Positions 1 through 7,982 of a stretch of 23,837 nucleotides of DNA are shown one piece after another. The position numbers and the translations under genes are program-made. The DNA is from Deltaproteobacteria bacterium UBA2221 (GTDB taxonomy: Bacteria; Desulfobacterota; Syntrophorhabdia; Syntrophorhabdales; WCHB1-27). The stretch lies in contig DCUF01000063.1 of NCBI GenBank assembly GCA_002328485.1, positions 1-23,837 of the forward strand, read 5' to 3'. The first letter of the stretch is position 1. Each line of letters begins with the position of its first letter. The notes beneath the pieces are model-generated. The model did no database searches and was not told where the DNA came from. It was given only the letters and a program-made list of their open reading frames with translations.

Positions 1-24
1 GCCTTTGATCAGTATCTGAAACAC
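1..24 (-). CDS. ExbB/TolQ/MotA-like proton channel subunit, N-terminal 8 residues only (partial)
   Basis: The minus strand just downstream of tonB carries an AGGAGG-type ribosome site at about positions 31-39, followed by a GTG codon at 24-22. The frame then reads V-F-Q-I-L-I-K-G to the window edge. This short hydrophobic opening resembles the start of ExbB/TolQ-family proteins, which often begin with a few residues and then the first membrane helix. The position directly after tonB also fits, because ExbB-ExbD-TonB genes are usually clustered. Only eight codons are visible, so the family call is an inference from context. It could be another short membrane protein. Confidence 0.45.
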
Positions 25-55
25 CTTGTCCTCCTCCTTCTGGCACTTTTTCTTT

Positions 56-781
56 TCAGGACCCCAGGGCAAACCTTATGGCCAGTTTGCACTTGTACCG
101 ACTGGGGACCCCGTTTCTCTTGCCTGGGAAAAACCTTGATTTCCTAAGTGAGTCAACGGCCGGTTCCACAAAGACCTGGTCCGATGCCTCGACCACATCC
201 ACATCTTCCAGACGACCTTTGGCATCGATGGTAACCTGGAGAATCACCCTCCCCTCTTTACCCAGTCTTTTTGCCGCGAAGGGGTACTCCGGCATCTCCC
301 GGTACGAGAAGCCCGGGCCCTCCCCCCGGCCGAACTGTCCTTCCACGATCCCCCCGAAGCCATAGGAGGTACCGGTCCCCGTGCCTCCCGGCATGGAGCC
401 ACCGATAGCTGTGCCTCCCGTCCCTACTTTGGCGCCTGCTATCGCCACCCCTGTGGCTGCATCCCCCGCACCGGGGGAAACCTGCATCACCGTTTGTTCT
501 CCCGGCGAGACCACCTGGGCCTTTACGTCTCTAGCCTCCTCAGGGCGCTGGGCAGGCGAAGGCTTATCCTGAACCTTGGCAGGCTTTGGGGGTTCAGGCT
601 TCGGAAGGGGTTTCTTTGCTTCGGGATTGGGAGGAGGCTCACTGACTGTCACCAGCGAAACATTGATCGCATGTATCCCTTCTCTCGCGACCATCGAAAG
701 CGGTATGGACAATAACGCCACATGCAAAGCGACCGATATAACGACACATCTATTCCAGTGGCGCTTAAAGGGCAGGGTCAA
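56..781 (-). CDS. tonB: TonB-family energy-transducing protein
   Basis: TonB links the proton-motive force of the inner membrane to outer-membrane receptors. The 241-residue protein has the classic order: a short basic N-terminus, one membrane helix at about residues 12-30, a Pro/Lys/Glu-rich spacer at about 49-80, a Gly-rich stretch at about 100-150, and a C-terminal TonB domain at about 158-241 containing PEYPFAAKRLGKEG and an RVILQVTIDAKG strand. The start is a TTG at 781, chosen because a perfect AGGAGG sits seven bases upstream and no ATG is available. The start overlaps the end of the APC permease gene by 17 bases, so the two are probably translationally coupled. An ExbB-like gene begins 31 bases downstream. 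As the last complete gene of the operon headed by the TonB-dependent receptor, it is probably dedicated to that receptor. Confidence 0.9.
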   Translation of the reverse strand: MTLPFKRHWNRCVVISVALHVALLSIPLSMVAREGIHAINVSLVTVSEPPPNPEAKKPLPKPEPPKPAKVQDKPSPAQRPEEARDVKAQVVSPGEQTVMQVSPGAGDAATGVAIAGAKVGTGGTAIGGSMPGGTGTGTSYGFGGIVEGQFGRGEGPGFSYREMPEYPFAAKRLGKEGRVILQVTIDAKGRLEDVDVVEASDQVFVEPAVDSLRKSRFFPGKRNGVPSRYKCKLAIRFALGS

Positions 782-2087
782 GGGACTTCCTCCTACGAAA
801 AACCCAGAGGTAGAGTGGGAGACCCGACAACGTTACGAGCAGGCCCACCAGCGAGCTGGCTGGATTCGACATGACGATCTGAACAGCGATCCACACGTAT
901 CCGCCAACGAAGAGGAGAGGCACAAAGGGATATCCAAGGGTCTTATACGGCCGTGCGGCAGCCGGCATTCTGTATCGCAGAACGATATGGGCAAGACCTG
1001 AACCGATGCACGAGAGCAGCATTACCAACACCACCGAACCGAGAAGGTTCTCAAAGGTCTCCACAAGCACGAAGATCCCTGCAAGAAGGGCCTGACAAAG
1101 AAGGGCCACATGGGGCACGCCATATTTGTGGTGCACCGCACTCAGTGCCGACCACAGAAGACCATCCCTTGCCATTGCGTACGATAGTCTGGCGCCCGAG
1201 AGGATGGTAGCGTTCATGCTCGCCCCCATGGCAAGGACGATCGCGAGGGTGATGAAACCTGCCACGCCTGGCTGAAGAAGCCTTTGCGCAGCTGTCTGCC
1301 CCACATTGATGACACCGGCCATAGCAGAGAGGGGCAGGGCATAGAGATAGACCACGTTCAAAAGCATATACAGGCACATGACAACCGTGGTTCCGAGCAT
1401 CAACGACAGAGGCAGATTCCGATCGGGCCGCTTCACCTCTTCCCCGATATAGGCGGTAACGAACCACCCGCTGTAGGAGAAGATCACGGCTATCATGGCC
1501 GGCCCCAGAATCTTAAGCGGCTCTATACCTGCCGACCCAGCCGTTTCATGGAAATGGGCCCAGTTCCCCTTTCCGGAGGCCAATCCGGCCACAATAAGAA
1601 CGCCAATGATGGCAAAACTACCCAGAGTCCATACGTTATGAGTGCTACCGCCCAGACGGACCCCTCGATAGTTGAGCAACGAGAGGCACACCACGGTACT
1701 GAGGGCGATCAGTTTTTCGACGCCCGGCTCAACACCCAAGATCGCCTTCGCGTATTGTGCGAGGGCAACGGCGAGTACTGCGATGGAACCGGGGTTGATA
1801 ATCCAGAAACAGATCCAGCCCAAAAGAAACCCCGCCCAGGGGCCATAAGCCGCCTTCAGGAAAAGGTAGTCGCCCCCTGAACGGGGAAACATGGCCGTCA
1901 TCTCGGCGTAGGTGAGCGCGCCGCATACGGTAAGTATGCCGCCCGCAACCCACACCGAGATAAACAGTAAGGGGGAGGGGAGCTCATGAGCAACAAAGCC
2001 GGCAGTAGCAAATATGCCTGCTCCCACGACATTGCCGGCAACCAGAAGGGTCGCATCGAAGAGGTTTAGCTTGCGCTGCAAAGACAT
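765..2087 (-). CDS. APC-superfamily permease (amino-acid/polyamine/organocation type)
   Basis: This is a polytopic inner-membrane transporter of 440 residues, the usual APC length, with about 12 hydrophobic segments. The N-terminus has the family signature of the unwound first helix (VVGAGIFATAGF, about residues 19-30), followed by a second helix ending TYAEMTAMFPRSGGDY, a hallmark of the APC fold (E61 and the SGGDY turn). The ATG at 2087 lies 12 bases after the upstream gene's stop, with a modest AGGAT ribosome site. The family usually carries amino acids or small organic cations by symport or exchange. Its substrate cannot be read from sequence. It is sandwiched between the exported methylase fusions and tonB in one operon, which suggests that it handles a small organic product or precursor of this pathway. 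That link is inference. Confidence 0.88.
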   Translation of the reverse strand: MSLQRKLNLFDATLLVAGNVVGAGIFATAGFVAHELPSPLLFISVWVAGGILTVCGALTYAEMTAMFPRSGGDYLFLKAAYGPWAGFLLGWICFWIINPGSIAVLAVALAQYAKAILGVEPGVEKLIALSTVVCLSLLNYRGVRLGGSTHNVWTLGSFAIIGVLIVAGLASGKGNWAHFHETAGSAGIEPLKILGPAMIAVIFSYSGWFVTAYIGEEVKRPDRNLPLSLMLGTTVVMCLYMLLNVVYLYALPLSAMAGVINVGQTAAQRLLQPGVAGFITLAIVLAMGASMNATILSGARLSYAMARDGLLWSALSAVHHKYGVPHVALLCQALLAGIFVLVETFENLLGSVVLVMLLSCIGSGLAHIVLRYRMPAAARPYKTLGYPFVPLLFVGGYVWIAVQIVMSNPASSLVGLLVTLSGLPLYLWVFRRRKSLDPAL

Positions 2088-2099
2088 GTAAGACAGATC

Positions 2100-3836
2100 C
2101 TATCTCAGGCTCGGCCCAACATAGATCATGCCAAGCTGCTGTTCGGTCTCCTTTGCTGTGTCGGAAAGAACGCGGTCGAGATGGGTTTTCAGGAGCCGGC
2201 CTTCCTTTGAATATCCGGCCTTGTACACAACGGTTACGGGGGTCTTTGCGTGATAGTACTTCTTGAGAAGCGGAACAAGGCTTTTCATATCTTTCAGCCC
2301 CATGTAGACCACCACCGGGTCGCCCTTTGCGGCAACCGCTTTCAGCATCTCCTGGTTCGCCTCCAGGGCTCTGGGTGTGGTAACTATCATGGAATCTTGA
2401 TTGCACGCCAGGTTGTAGCCCATCATGGCGTTGGCTGCGCTAAAGGCACTTATCCCGGGGACAACCTCCAGTTTACCGCTGAACTCGGGCTCCAGCCAGT
2501 GCTGCCAGCCGCCGTAGATGGTGGGGTCACCATAATCGAGTACAGCCACGCTCTTCCCTGCCGCAAGCGCGTCTTTAAGACTCTTGATCTCCACCGACCG
2601 CTGCGCCTCAAGCCTTTTCTTGAGTTCGTCGCCTTTCAGATTGGGGTTCTTCTTCTTGAACTCCGGCTCAAAGCTTGCGAAGGGGTCGAAAAGCACCGGC
2701 TTATCTCCCGTGTACTTGGAGAACCGCCCTGCCAGATCACCAGGAGAAATAAACGCATCAACCTTTCCCATGCAGGAAATGGCCTCAAGGGTAATGAGGC
2801 TCGTGTCGCCACATCCAACCCCAATCACGTAGAGTTTCGGCTTGGGCCGGAGAGAGATCACTTCAACCTTGTTGATCGTCTTCACCATCCTGTCAGCCAG
2901 GGTGTCGTGGGGCACGAGAAGTACGAATTTTTTGGGGGCACCCTTCGCCTCCGAGATGATTATCTGTTCTCCAAGGGCTGAAAAAACAATCTCTCCGTGG
3001 GAAAGGAGAGACTGATAACCGTCAGTGGACGTGACAAGGAGGACCGAGTCAGGACCCGCATCAACGGCGAGCCGCTTCAAAAGCTCTCCCAAACCCACCC
3101 CCTGTAACCGCTTGAAACCGTGAAAACCCCTGCCACTGCCCACTTCCTTGATGGCCACGGAAACCTGCGGATATCCGGAGAGGTCCGTCACCTGTCTGGA
3201 TCGGCCGTCTTGGTCTGTTACGGTAAATGCTGCAGGGGAAGGACGCTGACCTTCCGGATACTGGACCTCTCTGTTCAAATCGACGATCTCGATGCTCACA
3301 ACGTTTTCGAGATTTCGATCGGTGTAGAAATCGTTTGTCATGATGAGCTTGGGAAAGACAATCTTCCGGTTCAGCTTATCCAAAACCGGTCTGAAAAGGG
3401 CTGCATCGTGGCATTCGCCGCATTTGTGCTTCACACCCGGTTCTACCGGCCTTGCCGATGTGGCGATCATCACATTCGACTGATTCCTGTAGAAGACCTC
3501 ACCCCACGAGAGGGCCACCGATCTCCCTTCCCTGTTTCGGACAAGGATGGCCAGATTGATGGACTTGGAGTAGCCGGCCACCTCTTTTTGCACCGTGGCA
3601 ACATCGAGGAGTGCCTTGAGCGGGACGCCGCGGTAGTCGAAAACCCCGCCGTAGTTCCCATTATGGCTCAGTTCGGTCACACGGGCCTGGACGGAGCCAA
3701 ATTGTAGGAGATTATCCGTATCCAGGTTGAGGGGTTGACGGACGGCACCGTTGATGGTCAGGGCGTCCACGCTGGGAAGAAAGGACATACTTACCAGCAC
3801 CAGCACGACAAGCATGCCCAAAACACGCGTCTTCAT
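2100..3836 (-). CDS. Exported fusion: SUOX-like domain / CxxCH / SUOX-like domain / tetrapyrrole methylase (paralogue A)
   Basis: The 578-residue protein has a clear Sec-type signal peptide (MKTR, hydrophobic core to about residue 25). A first molybdopterin-oxidoreductase (sulfite-oxidase-type) small domain follows at about 26-125, recognised by YRGVPLKALLDVA (68-80). A CGECH haem-c-type motif lies at 139-143. A second domain of the same type spans about 200-330 (GVGLGELLKRL, 246-256). A tetrapyrrole (precorrin/corrin) methylase domain occupies about 335-578, with the SAM-loop motif GVGCGD (339-344), GDPTIYGG (436-443) and PGIS (460-463). Neither small domain has a cysteine where sulfite-oxidase enzymes ligate Mo, so Mo catalysis is doubtful. 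The ATG at 3836 was preferred to a longer reading because it has a GGAGAAAGGA ribosome site and begins the signal peptide. Methylases of this fold normally work in the cytoplasm, so export is odd. Function unproven; domain calls are firm. Confidence 0.85.
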   Translation of the reverse strand: MKTRVLGMLVVLVLVSMSFLPSVDALTINGAVRQPLNLDTDNLLQFGSVQARVTELSHNGNYGGVFDYRGVPLKALLDVATVQKEVAGYSKSINLAILVRNREGRSVALSWGEVFYRNQSNVMIATSARPVEPGVKHKCGECHDAALFRPVLDKLNRKIVFPKLIMTNDFYTDRNLENVVSIEIVDLNREVQYPEGQRPSPAAFTVTDQDGRSRQVTDLSGYPQVSVAIKEVGSGRGFHGFKRLQGVGLGELLKRLAVDAGPDSVLLVTSTDGYQSLLSHGEIVFSALGEQIIISEAKGAPKKFVLLVPHDTLADRMVKTINKVEVISLRPKPKLYVIGVGCGDTSLITLEAISCMGKVDAFISPGDLAGRFSKYTGDKPVLFDPFASFEPEFKKKNPNLKGDELKKRLEAQRSVEIKSLKDALAAGKSVAVLDYGDPTIYGGWQHWLEPEFSGKLEVVPGISAFSAANAMMGYNLACNQDSMIVTTPRALEANQEMLKAVAAKGDPVVVYMGLKDMKSLVPLLKKYYHAKTPVTVVYKAGYSKEGRLLKTHLDRVLSDTAKETEQQLGMIYVGPSLR

Positions 3837-3862
3837 GACTATTCTTTCCTTTCTCCTTCCGA

Positions 3863-5665
3863 CTACTTGACACAAGAACCGACGTAAATAAGTCCGAGCA
3901 TCTGCTCTTTGTCACGCTCGGTAGTCTCGATGAGCTTCTTGAGGTTCGTCTTGACCAAGCGCCCGCTCTGGGAGTACCCGGCCTTATACACAATGGCCAC
4001 CGGGGCCGTGGGAGGATAATACTTCGTCAGAAGGGGTACCAGCGTTTTCAGCTCGGTGAGGCCCATAAAGATGGCGAGGGTATCACCCGAGGCTGCTACC
4101 GCCTTCAGAAGCCCTTCGTTCGTCTCCAGGCTTTTCGGCGCCGTCAGAATGGCAGAGCTTGCCCGCTTGCAGAGAAGATTATGAGGGTCCGCAGCCTTGC
4201 AGGCGCTGATGCCCGTCGAGACCTTGCTGTTCGCAAACAACGCATTGGCGGCGCTAAATGCGCTTACGCCGGTGACAACCTCGAACCGCCCTCCCACTTC
4301 AGGCTCCAGCCAGTGCTGCCAGCCTCCGAATATGGTAGGGTCCCCGTGGTCCAGCAGGCCTATACTCTTACCTGCAGCCAAGGCGTCCCTGATCTTTTTC
4401 ATATCAGCGGCCCGTTGTTCCTCCAACCTCTTTTTGGCCTCTTCCGGCTTCAGACCAGGGTTTGCCTTCCTGAATCGCGGCTCGTAGTTGAGCATCGGAT
4501 CAAAGAGAAGCGGTTTGTCTCCCATATATTTTGAGAACTGTTTGATCTGATAGTCTGAAGCGATAAAGGTATCAACCTTCCCCATAACCGAGATGGCTTC
4601 CAATGTAAGCAGGCTCGTGTCGCCACAACCCGTGCTGATGATATACACCTTTGGCTGCGGCTTGAGAGATACCACTTCTATCTTGTTTATGGCCTTGATC
4701 ATTCTGTCTGCGGCAAGGTCATTTGGCGCCACGAGGGCAAACCTTCCATTCTCCTTGAGTGGCCTACCTTTTTCGCTGTCAGCAACCATGATACGGTCGC
4801 CATCGGGCGACAGATAAATCTCGCCGAAAGAGAACAGCGAGCGGTAGCCATCAACAGATGAGATGAGCACTGCGCCTTCGGTGTCCGGCGTGGCACCAGC
4901 CTTTTTTAGCAGATCCCGCAGGGAAACGCCGCCAAACTGTTTTAGCCCATGGTACCCTCTCCCATCACCAACCTCTTTCACCGTTGCTTCAACGCGGGAA
5001 AAACCGCCGAGATCAGTGATTTCAACAGATTTTGCTTTGCCGTTAGAAAGGGTAAACTTCGGCGAAAAGAGCTTCTGACCCTGCTTTCTCTCATAGGGTT
5101 TCTTAAGATCGACTACCTCAATACTAACGATGTCCTCAAGGCATCGATCCGTGTAGAAATCCTTTGTAACCACCAACTTCGGATAGCCGATCTTTCGGTT
5201 AAGCTGGTCGAGTGCGGTCTGATAGACTGCGGACGGGTGGCACTCGCCACATCCCTTGGCATGATGAGGTACAACCGGCGTAGCGGAGATGGCTATGAGA
5301 ACGTGGGACGGGTTCTTGTAAAATATCTCCCCCCACGAGACCACGGTGGTCATCCCGTTCTTGCCTTTCACCACAACCGCCAGGTCTAAAGGCTTATTGA
5401 AACCACCCTCTTCCTTCCGAACCCCGGCAACGTCCAGCAGGGTCCTGAGGGGGACCCCCCGGTAGGTAAATACTCCACGGAAGGTGTTATCGCGGGTATA
5501 CTCGGTTATCCTGGCGTCGATAGCGCCGAATTTCGCCAGCTCGTCGGTACTGACATTGAGCGGATGGCTCACAGAGCCGCTGACCGTGAGGGCCAATGCC
5601 TGACCGGTCAACACCCCGGAGAAACTCAATACGGCCATTAAGACCAAGAACTTTCTTTTTATCAT
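3863..5665 (-). CDS. Exported fusion: SUOX-like domain / CxxCH / SUOX-like domain / tetrapyrrole methylase (paralogue B)
   Basis: This is a tandem paralogue of the next gene: 600 residues, the same domain order, and collinear over its whole length. It has a signal peptide (MIKRKF, core to about 25), a first SUOX-like domain (YRGVPLRTLLDVAG, 68-81), CGECH at exactly the same residues (139-143), a second SUOX-like domain (GVSLRDLLKKAG) and a methylase domain from about 339. Its methylase motifs differ slightly: TGCGD (345-349) in place of the paralogue's VGCGD, GDPTIFGG (441-448), and TGVS (465-468) where most family members have PG-x-S. It also has about 20 extra residues with cysteines near 480-505. 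The two may therefore have different substrates, or B may be impaired. The ATG at 5665 is preferred to one at 5680 because GGAG lies nine bases upstream. It starts 43 bases after the receptor gene stops. Confidence 0.85.
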   Translation of the reverse strand: MIKRKFLVLMAVLSFSGVLTGQALALTVSGSVSHPLNVSTDELAKFGAIDARITEYTRDNTFRGVFTYRGVPLRTLLDVAGVRKEEGGFNKPLDLAVVVKGKNGMTTVVSWGEIFYKNPSHVLIAISATPVVPHHAKGCGECHPSAVYQTALDQLNRKIGYPKLVVTKDFYTDRCLEDIVSIEVVDLKKPYERKQGQKLFSPKFTLSNGKAKSVEITDLGGFSRVEATVKEVGDGRGYHGLKQFGGVSLRDLLKKAGATPDTEGAVLISSVDGYRSLFSFGEIYLSPDGDRIMVADSEKGRPLKENGRFALVAPNDLAADRMIKAINKIEVVSLKPQPKVYIISTGCGDTSLLTLEAISVMGKVDTFIASDYQIKQFSKYMGDKPLLFDPMLNYEPRFRKANPGLKPEEAKKRLEEQRAADMKKIRDALAAGKSIGLLDHGDPTIFGGWQHWLEPEVGGRFEVVTGVSAFSAANALFANSKVSTGISACKAADPHNLLCKRASSAILTAPKSLETNEGLLKAVAASGDTLAIFMGLTELKTLVPLLTKYYPPTAPVAIVYKAGYSQSGRLVKTNLKKLIETTERDKEQMLGLIYVGSCVK

Positions 5666-5708
5666 GTTGTATCTCTCCATCCAGCCTTTCTCAGTTTTTC
5701 TCCATCTC

Positions 5709-7796
5709 CTAATAGCTGTACTTCATGCCGAGATAGAGGTTTCTTCCTGGTGCCGGAAAGCCGACTTCCGATTCGTAGTCTTTGTCGAACAGATTCTTGG
5801 CCACAAAATACAGCTCCACCTTGTTGAAGAATGTTTTGCCAATCCTCGCGTCCATGGTGAAATAGTCGCTTGTTCGTAGCGACTCTGCGTTCGGGGATGC
5901 AGGGGTAGGTAACTGCCCCCACATCTTGCCAACATAAAGGCCGGTCAGATCGAGATTAACGCCAATACGGGGGATAGCGTAGCGCGCGGTCATATCTATC
6001 TTGTGTTCGGGAATACCCGTAACCCGGTCAGTGACTCGTCCGTCGCTTTTGTCGGAGGCGTCCTCATAGGTATACCCCAACCTGAAACTCAGGTCTTTTG
6101 TGGCGAATATCTCACCGGCTACCTCAAAGCCATATATTTTCACCTTGCCAAAATTAACGTAGGGAGAGTTGGCAACCGGCGTGTCTCTGGTAATGAGGTC
6201 AGTTATGTCATAGTGAAAAAGGGACAACTCAGCTCTTGCCCAGGGACCTATCCCCCGGGAAACTCCCACGATATAGTTTTGGCTTTTTTCCGGTTTCAAG
6301 TCGGCATTGCCGCTCGAACTGGAATAGAGGGTGGAAAGGGTGGGGAAGCGGATCTTCTTGGCCCAGGAACCGAACAGGTTCGTGCCATCGTTGAAGGCAT
6401 ACTTCACACCTGCCATAGGGCTGAGGTGGTCGTCATAAGGCTTCCTTTTGTTCTCTACAGGTGCATCTGTCACCTGAAACCAGTCGTAACCGAGGCCGGC
6501 CACAATCGAGAGGTTCTTTGTGGGGTTCAGTTCGTTTTCAATGCCCAGGGAGCCCGTGTAGGAAACAGCCTTGCTGAATGGGTCAGTCTCCAGTGCCCGG
6601 TCTTTATGCTCATCTCGACGGTAGTTGTAAGCAAGCCGAAGCGTGTCTATTTCAGCCACTTTTATGTCTGAAAGGAGGGAACCTCCGAGCATTTTGTCCT
6701 TGTACCGGCTTGTGGCATAAGAGTTGACGTAGTCGGGTGTCGAGTACGAATCCAGATCGTCCACGTGATCGTGATAGAAGAGTTTGCCCTTGACGGTGAT
6801 CCTGTCCCCCATCTTCTGTTGACCACTCAGGTCTATGCCCCAGTTGTCGTAACGGGGGAAGCGCCAGAGTTGGGAAAATGTTGGCAGCACTCTGTTTGCA
6901 TTGTCCATCAATGAGGCAGGGCCTCCCTTCTCCCTGGTAATGTGGTGAAAATTGACGAAGTATTCTGAATCGGCTGTCGGCTCAATACCAACCTTGGCCC
7001 AGAAGGCATCCGTCTTTTCGTCCGCGTTTTCCCTCACGCCTCCGTTCTCCAACACGTAGGTCCGGTATGTAGCCCTCCTTCCGCTTCCATACTGAACACT
7101 CGTGGGATGAGCGTCAAAACTGCGTGAAAGATACCAGCCATCCGTCTCCAGGTGTTCGTAGCCCAGCCAGTAACTGAACTTGCCCACCTTCATACCATGA
7201 GAGATGCCAAGTCTCCTCGACTCGTAATCGCCGATCTCGGCCCTCGCGTTGAGGCTCGGCTTGGCGGTTGATTTCTTGGTTATGATATTGATGACGCCGG
7301 AAATGGCGTTCGGGCCGTAAAGAACGGAGGAAACGCCCTTTTGCACCTCGATTCTCGCAAGATTGTCTACAGGTATGCTGTTAAGATCCAGGCTTCCGTA
7401 GTTTGTCTCGTAGTAAGGAACACCGTCGATGAGCACAAGCGCTTTGTCCGGTTTTAGGCCGTGAATCCTGACCGACGGTTCGTTCTTCCGGCCGGTCGTC
7501 ACAATGACTCCGGGAACATACTTGAGTACTTCGGCTACAGTCTTGCTGTTGGTTGCCTCGATCTGCTCCGCTGTAAATTCCGATACCTGAGTCATTCCCT
7601 GCACGGCCGGGATTCTATCTCCTTTTACATAGAGTTCCCCCAGGTCGAAGGCCTCGTAATCCTTCTTTTCCCCCGAAGCGGCAACGGTCTGCCCGGCCAG
7701 GGCGTTCACGGTTTGAGCCTGGCCCGCGGCAGCCAGAAAACCTACTAAGACGGTTGCGAGACATATGTTACCAATGGTCCTCAATACTCCTTCCAT
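5709..7796 (-). CDS. TonB-dependent outer-membrane receptor
   Basis: The 695-residue protein has a signal peptide (residues 1 to about 27, ending AAAGQAQ) and a TonB-box-like segment DLGELYVKGD (51-60). A plug domain spans about 65-175 (VAEVLKYVPGVIV, VLIDGVPYYET, RIEVQKGVSSVLYGPNAISGVINIITKK region). A 22-strand type beta-barrel follows and ends in an aromatic residue (MKYSY), as is normal for barrel insertion. Such receptors import siderophores, corrinoids, haem or other scarce metal complexes at the expense of TonB energy. The ATG at 7796 has AGGAGG eight bases upstream. It is the first gene of the operon that also encodes the exported methylase fusions, the APC permease and TonB. An inverted repeat lies just upstream. 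Substrate is not readable; Mo/W complex is the contextual guess, with corrinoid as the alternative. Confidence 0.95.
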   Translation of the reverse strand: MEGVLRTIGNICLATVLVGFLAAAGQAQTVNALAGQTVAASGEKKDYEAFDLGELYVKGDRIPAVQGMTQVSEFTAEQIEATNSKTVAEVLKYVPGVIVTTGRKNEPSVRIHGLKPDKALVLIDGVPYYETNYGSLDLNSIPVDNLARIEVQKGVSSVLYGPNAISGVINIITKKSTAKPSLNARAEIGDYESRRLGISHGMKVGKFSYWLGYEHLETDGWYLSRSFDAHPTSVQYGSGRRATYRTYVLENGGVRENADEKTDAFWAKVGIEPTADSEYFVNFHHITREKGGPASLMDNANRVLPTFSQLWRFPRYDNWGIDLSGQQKMGDRITVKGKLFYHDHVDDLDSYSTPDYVNSYATSRYKDKMLGGSLLSDIKVAEIDTLRLAYNYRRDEHKDRALETDPFSKAVSYTGSLGIENELNPTKNLSIVAGLGYDWFQVTDAPVENKRKPYDDHLSPMAGVKYAFNDGTNLFGSWAKKIRFPTLSTLYSSSSGNADLKPEKSQNYIVGVSRGIGPWARAELSLFHYDITDLITRDTPVANSPYVNFGKVKIYGFEVAGEIFATKDLSFRLGYTYEDASDKSDGRVTDRVTGIPEHKIDMTARYAIPRIGVNLDLTGLYVGKMWGQLPTPASPNAESLRTSDYFTMDARIGKTFFNKVELYFVAKNLFDKDYESEVGFPAPGRNLYLGMKYSY

Positions 7797-7821
7797 TTAC
7801 CAATCCTCCTTCAGTAATCTA

Positions 7822-7888
7822 TTCTTATAAGAAATGTTTACCAGTGTATTAGGGCTACATTAAGACATACTGGTGTTCTCGTCGTCAA
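7822..7888 (-). promoter_or_regulatory. Promoter/operator region of the TonB-dependent receptor operon
   Basis: In the 186-base gap upstream of the receptor there is a 12-base perfect palindrome TTCTTATAAGAA (7822-7833). There is also an inverted repeat with eight-base arms and one mismatch, ACCAGTGT (7840-7847) and ATACTGGT (7867-7874), separated by 19 bases. A possible minus-strand promoter is TTGACG (7888-7883), 18 bases, CTTAAT (7864-7859), which would place the inverted repeat over the spacer and transcription start, a repressor-like arrangement. The palindromes are certain; the promoter and the regulator are inferred. The arms do not match the E. coli ModE or Fur consensus. Confidence 0.4.
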
Positions 7889-7982
7889 TACAAATATCTT
7901 TGATACTATCCAAAACTCTCTTATTAGTTGTAATAGTCATCAATAATAAATTATGTAATACGAAAGTTCTCTGCAGATCGTC

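Noticed and set aside
7797..7982. E. coli-type ModE or Fur binding site upstream of the receptor
   Set aside because: The palindromes present do not fit either consensus in arm sequence or spacing.
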